Below, piece after piece: positions 6,852-8,730 of a stretch of DNA of 8,730 nucleotides; position 1 is the first letter of the stretch, and every line of letters starts with the position of its first letter. Both the position numbers and the translations under genes were made by a program. The notes beneath the pieces are model-generated. The model was not told where the DNA came from. It worked only from the letters and a program-made list of their open reading frames with translations, and ran no database searches. Location: positions 1 to 8,730 of the forward strand of contig JAEZBR010000023.1 of NCBI GenBank assembly GCA_023426935.1, written 5' to 3'. This DNA is from Bacillota bacterium. GTDB lineage: Bacteria > Bacillota_I > Bacilli_A > Erysipelotrichales > Erysipelotrichaceae.

Positions 6852-6955
6852 TATCCTAATCAATAATAAGATAGAATAAAATCTTATGTCGCTAAGGATG
6901 AATTATTGACCGGAATCATTGAGTCAGAACTATTAGTAGATTATTCGTTTGGTCA
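6852..6955 (+). other. Potentially structured leader RNA of the XRE-TPR regulator
   Basis: The gene-free stretch 6764-7023 contains, after the promoter, several nested inverted repeats. ATAAGAT (6866-6872) pairs perfectly with ATCTTAT (6881-6887). It is enclosed by ATCCT (6853-6857) with AGGAT (6895-6899). TGACC (6907-6911) pairs with GGTCA (6951-6955), with wobble extension inward. No known riboswitch signature was recognised and no convincing small ORF is present. It could be a regulatory leader, or chance pairing in AT-rich DNA. Confidence 0.35.
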
Positions 6956-7023
6956 TTATTATCGTTAGATAGGTCTGCAAGTAACAATTCTCAATTATAA
7001 GAAATTAATGAATCGGAGGAAAC

Positions 7024-8250
7024 ATGGAACAAAGATACCTAGACTATTTTTCTAAAAACATAAAACATCTGTGCATTACCCAGAATGTTAAACAAGAATC
7101 TTTAGCGACACTATCTAAAGTAACAAAGAGTTATCTAAGTAAAATCGAATCATTGACTATTTGTCCGAATGTCGAAGTTCTATTAAGAATATACAAGGCT
7201 TTACATCATGAGCTAATTATTAATGTAAACAAATTAAATAAGATGGATGACGATTTAGAGCGTTTTCATCATGATATGGTATTCTGCAATAAGAAAGAAG
7301 CAAAGAAAACATTTGAAAAGTTGGTTGCGGAAAAAGAGAAATATTTATACTCTCCGGAACTTATTAAATATTGTCTTTTTATGTATCAATGTATAAATAT
7401 GATGGGTGATGAAAAGGGTCTTTTAAAAGATCTAGATAACTATCTTGATAAGTTAAGTAAGATGATTCCGTTTAACAATCGAGAGCTACAAGTATTGTAT
7501 GATTGTAAGGGAGTTTATGAAGAAGATCGGATGAGTTTTAAAAAAGCAGAATTATATTACAGAGATGCTATTTCACAAGGTAATTTTCCCAATGTTACTA
7601 GTATGGTTTATTATCATCAAAGTAAAACTCTATATTATCTAAACCAAACAATTGATTCTTTTTTAGCAAATAACAAGGCATTGGAAATGTTCGCTGAGGA
7701 AAACAATATAATTAGAAATTACTATTCTCAGAGTCACAGCGCTATTTTATACTTAAGATTAAAGAATTATGAAAAAGCAAAAGAAATTGAATACTCATTG
7801 CTTAGTGTATCTGGATTGGAACAGTATAAGGATAAAACATTAAGAAATTTATCTTGGTGTCTAATTAACAACAGTGAATATAAAACAGCCATTCGTATCT
7901 TATTAGCAAATAATGGTATAAAGCGCTTTACACCAACAAGTTACTTCTATGTAGCCTGGAGTTACTATTGCCTGAATGATTATCAAAAAGCGCTAAATTA
8001 TGCTAATAAGGGTTTGTTAGAACCGATGGATGATATGGTTATACATGAACAATTAAAAACCATAATTGATTTAATTGAAATCAATGATAGATCGATTATA
8101 AAAATCTTGATAGATAGATATAATGGTTTACAAAATCTAGTTGTAAATGAAGATAAAGCCTATTTTATCAAAATAATAGAGTATACTGAAAAATATCATA
8201 TGTATAAAATCGCAAATCAGTTTTATAAAGTCCTTATAAATGAAGGATAA
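7024..8250 (+). CDS. XRE helix-turn-helix plus TPR regulator, RRNPP-type peptide receptor candidate
   Basis: A 408-residue cytosolic transcription factor. The N-terminal XRE-type helix-turn-helix (about 11-65) includes KQESLATLSKVTKSYLSKIES, followed by the usual VLLRIYKAL helix. The rest (about 75-405) is a continuous series of amphipathic helix pairs with TPR-like features, for example FKKAELYYRDAIS, YEKAKEIEYSLL and YQKALNYANKGL. This two-part design and length match the RRNPP receptors (PlcR, NprR, Rgg, PrgX; also phage AimR), whose TPR groove binds a short imported peptide. The ATG follows CGGAGGA (7014-7020) by 3-4 nt. Its codons are more AT-rich, with many ATA codons, than those of the genes upstream. 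A 32-codon exported-peptide gene lies 125 nt downstream on the same strand, which strongly supports the receptor reading. The regulon is not visible. A TPR regulator without a peptide ligand is the alternative. Confidence 0.85.
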   Translation: MEQRYLDYFSKNIKHLCITQNVKQESLATLSKVTKSYLSKIESLTICPNVEVLLRIYKALHHELIINVNKLNKMDDDLERFHHDMVFCNKKEAKKTFEKLVAEKEKYLYSPELIKYCLFMYQCINMMGDEKGLLKDLDNYLDKLSKMIPFNNRELQVLYDCKGVYEEDRMSFKKAELYYRDAISQGNFPNVTSMVYYHQSKTLYYLNQTIDSFLANNKALEMFAEENNIIRNYYSQSHSAILYLRLKNYEKAKEIEYSLLSVSGLEQYKDKTLRNLSWCLINNSEYKTAIRILLANNGIKRFTPTSYFYVAWSYYCLNDYQKALNYANKGLLEPMDDMVIHEQLKTIIDLIEINDRSIIKILIDRYNGLQNLVVNEDKAYFIKIIEYTEKYHMYKIANQFYKVLINEG

Positions 8251-8300
8251 ATTGAACTAGTTTCCAATAAGAGTTGAAAATTACATGATAAAACAGTTTA

Positions 8301-8328
8301 TTTCCGTTGATTTAGGAAACCTCTTTTT
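8301..8328 (+). terminator. Weak terminator between receptor and peptide genes
   Basis: TTTCC (8301-8305) pairs with GGAAA (8315-8319) over a 9-nt loop, followed by CCTC and a T-run at 8324-8328. A second upstream copy, GTTTCC (8260-8265), can pair with the same 3' arm GGAAAC (8315-8320). It probably reduces read-through from the regulator into the peptide gene. The stem is short, so confidence is limited. Confidence 0.4.
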
Positions 8329-8329
8329 C

Positions 8330-8357
8330 TTGCCTATTTAATTACAAATATTAAAAT
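8330..8357 (+). promoter_or_regulatory. Candidate promoter of the signal-peptide gene
   Basis: TTGCCT (8330-8335) and TAAAAT (8352-8357) are separated by 16 bp. The -10 matches five of six consensus bases and the -35 four of six. Transcription would start near 8364, leaving a leader of about 12 nt with the GGGGG ribosome binding site (8367-8371). Confidence 0.5.
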
Positions 8358-8365
8358 GTAATTAA
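8338..8365. promoter_or_regulatory. 9-bp inverted repeat, candidate receptor operator
   Basis: TTAATTACA (8338-8346) and TGTAATTAA (8357-8365) are perfect inverted repeats with a 10-nt spacer. The whole element covers the -10 and start region of the peptide gene. Two helix-turn-helix domains of a dimer could bind the arms, whose centres are 19 bp apart, close to two helical turns. It is the natural candidate site for the XRE-TPR protein. A dyad in AT-rich DNA can also arise by chance. Confidence 0.5.
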
Positions 8366-8375
8366 TGGGGGATAT

Positions 8376-8474
8376 ATGAAAAAGCTCTGTAACTTGTTTA
8401 TTTGTCTAATACTGATAATAACAATCGCAATACCATCGGATAGTTCTAATCAGCATTTGCCTACTTGCATCTAA
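8376..8474 (+). CDS. Small exported signal-peptide precursor (32 aa)
   Basis: A short gene with ATG at 8376, stop TAA at 8472-8474 and a GGGGG ribosome binding site 4 nt upstream. The product starts MKKLCN, runs through a hydrophobic core of about 14 residues (LFICLILIITIAIP) and ends with the polar tail SDSSNQHLPTCI. This is the layout of RRNPP pheromone precursors: an N-terminal Sec signal and a C-terminal segment cut to a 5-10 residue signal that is re-imported by an oligopeptide permease. Plausible mature forms lie within the last 11 residues, such as HLPTCI; the exact ends are inference. The gene follows the XRE-TPR receptor on the same strand with its own candidate promoter and operator. 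I do not recognise the peptide sequence from any described system. Alternatives are a small membrane peptide or a chance ORF, though the ribosome binding site and position argue against chance. Confidence 0.75.
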   Translation: MKKLCNLFICLILIITIAIPSDSSNQHLPTCI

Positions 8475-8481
8475 AATGATA

Positions 8482-8730
8482 GTAAGCGTCAAGCGTTGCC
8501 CATCTACGAGAAAAGATAATTAAAGGCTAGGATAACTGTTAAGGAGAACTATACTCTATGACAGTAAATAAACATTCAGTGGATTGGGAAACAGAGATTA
8601 AAGAATATGATAACCGGAATAAAACGATGATAGAATTTCTTGTGAATAAGCCATACTCAAGATCGTCGTTTTATAAACATTTGAAAAAAGAAGTTAATCA
8701 CTTAAACTTTTCAAAGCCTGAGCCAGTAAA
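8482..8730 (+). mobile_element. Left end of an IS66-family insertion sequence (partial)
   Basis: The element appears to begin at GTAAGCGTC (8482); IS66-family termini characteristically begin with GTAA. A tnpA-like ORF starts 76 nt inside. The expected 8-bp target duplication would be AAATGATA (8474-8481), beginning at the last base of the peptide stop codon. The terminus contains the internal direct repeat AAGCGT (8484-8489 and 8491-8496). The right end, tnpB and tnpC lie beyond the window, so the element cannot be confirmed here. Confidence 0.6.
8558..8730 (+). CDS. IS66-type accessory protein TnpA-like, partial
   Basis: An open frame with ATG at 8558 and AAGGAG at 8541-8546, running off the window edge after 57 complete codons. 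The product MTVNKHSVDWETEIKEYDNR continues with a region like the short IS66 TnpA proteins: an early Trp, an Ile-x-x-Tyr helix, a Phe where the FC motif often sits, and PYSRSSFYKHLKKE matching the 'S..TFY.W.KKL' helix-turn-helix end. TnpA is a small DNA-binding accessory protein encoded ahead of TnpB and the TnpC transposase. Similarity is by pattern only. A different small HTH protein is possible, but the IS66-like terminus just upstream supports this call. Confidence 0.6.
   Translation, partial: MTVNKHSVDWETEIKEYDNRNKTMIEFLVNKPYSRSSFYKHLKKEVNHLNFSKPEPV

Noticed and set aside
7024..8474. Phage arbitrium (AimR/AimP) system
   Set aside because: The receptor-peptide layout is similar, but no phage genes such as integrase, aimX-type RNA or repressor are present in the window, so the broader RRNPP label is safer.
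1..8730. CRISPR array, tRNA or rRNA genes
   Set aside because: No regularly spaced repeats, no cloverleaf with a TTC-arm pattern and no rRNA-like stretches were seen on either strand.

Overview
This is an 8.7 kb bacterial window in which every gene lies on the + strand. It suggests a low-to-moderate GC Bacillota. Ribosome binding sites are strong (AAGGAGG/AGGAGG), intrinsic terminators end in T-runs, and the genes include a clostridial-type pyruvate phosphate dikinase, an MntP-like pump and an XRE-TPR (RRNPP-type) regulator. Tryptophan is encoded by TGG and TGA is used as stop, so the standard code applies. An Erysipelotrichia-like host is possible, but the window does not settle the lineage.

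Layout. Positions 1-179 hold an intrinsic terminator (83-114) and a candidate extended -10 promoter. ppdK (180-2891) follows, closed by a strong terminator (2900-2931). Next come a six-helix MntP-like manganese exporter (3014-3574) and, 18 nt later, a TetR-family regulator (3593-4156), probably one transcript. metK (4259-5350) has its own promoter with a 12-bp palindrome between -35 and -10. A radical SAM protein of unknown substrate (5402-6763) follows 51 nt later, closed by a terminator (6771-6798). The housekeeping-like part, roughly 1-6800, is compositionally uniform.

The last 2 kb is accessory in character and more AT-rich. It begins with a well-formed promoter whose spacer carries ACCCCTAGGGGT, then a leader with predicted stem-loops. 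These lead to a 408-aa XRE-type helix-turn-helix plus TPR protein (7024-8250). After 125 nt comes a previously uncalled 32-codon gene (8376-8474). Its product has a short positively charged start, a hydrophobic core and a polar tail ending HLPTCI. This pairing is the classic form of a receptor-plus-propeptide quorum-sensing cassette (RRNPP: Rap, Rgg, NprR, PlcR, PrgX; also AimR). A 9-bp inverted repeat overlaps the -10 of the peptide gene and is a natural candidate operator.

Seven nt after the peptide stop, a GTAAGCG terminus and a start-proximal tnpA-like reading frame indicate the left end of an IS66-family element, which runs off the window. The element may have cut the cassette off from whatever it once controlled.

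The main discovery candidate is the peptide-receptor pair at 7024-8474 with its inverted-repeat promoter. The metK/radical SAM pairing and the palindromes inside promoter spacers are secondary.
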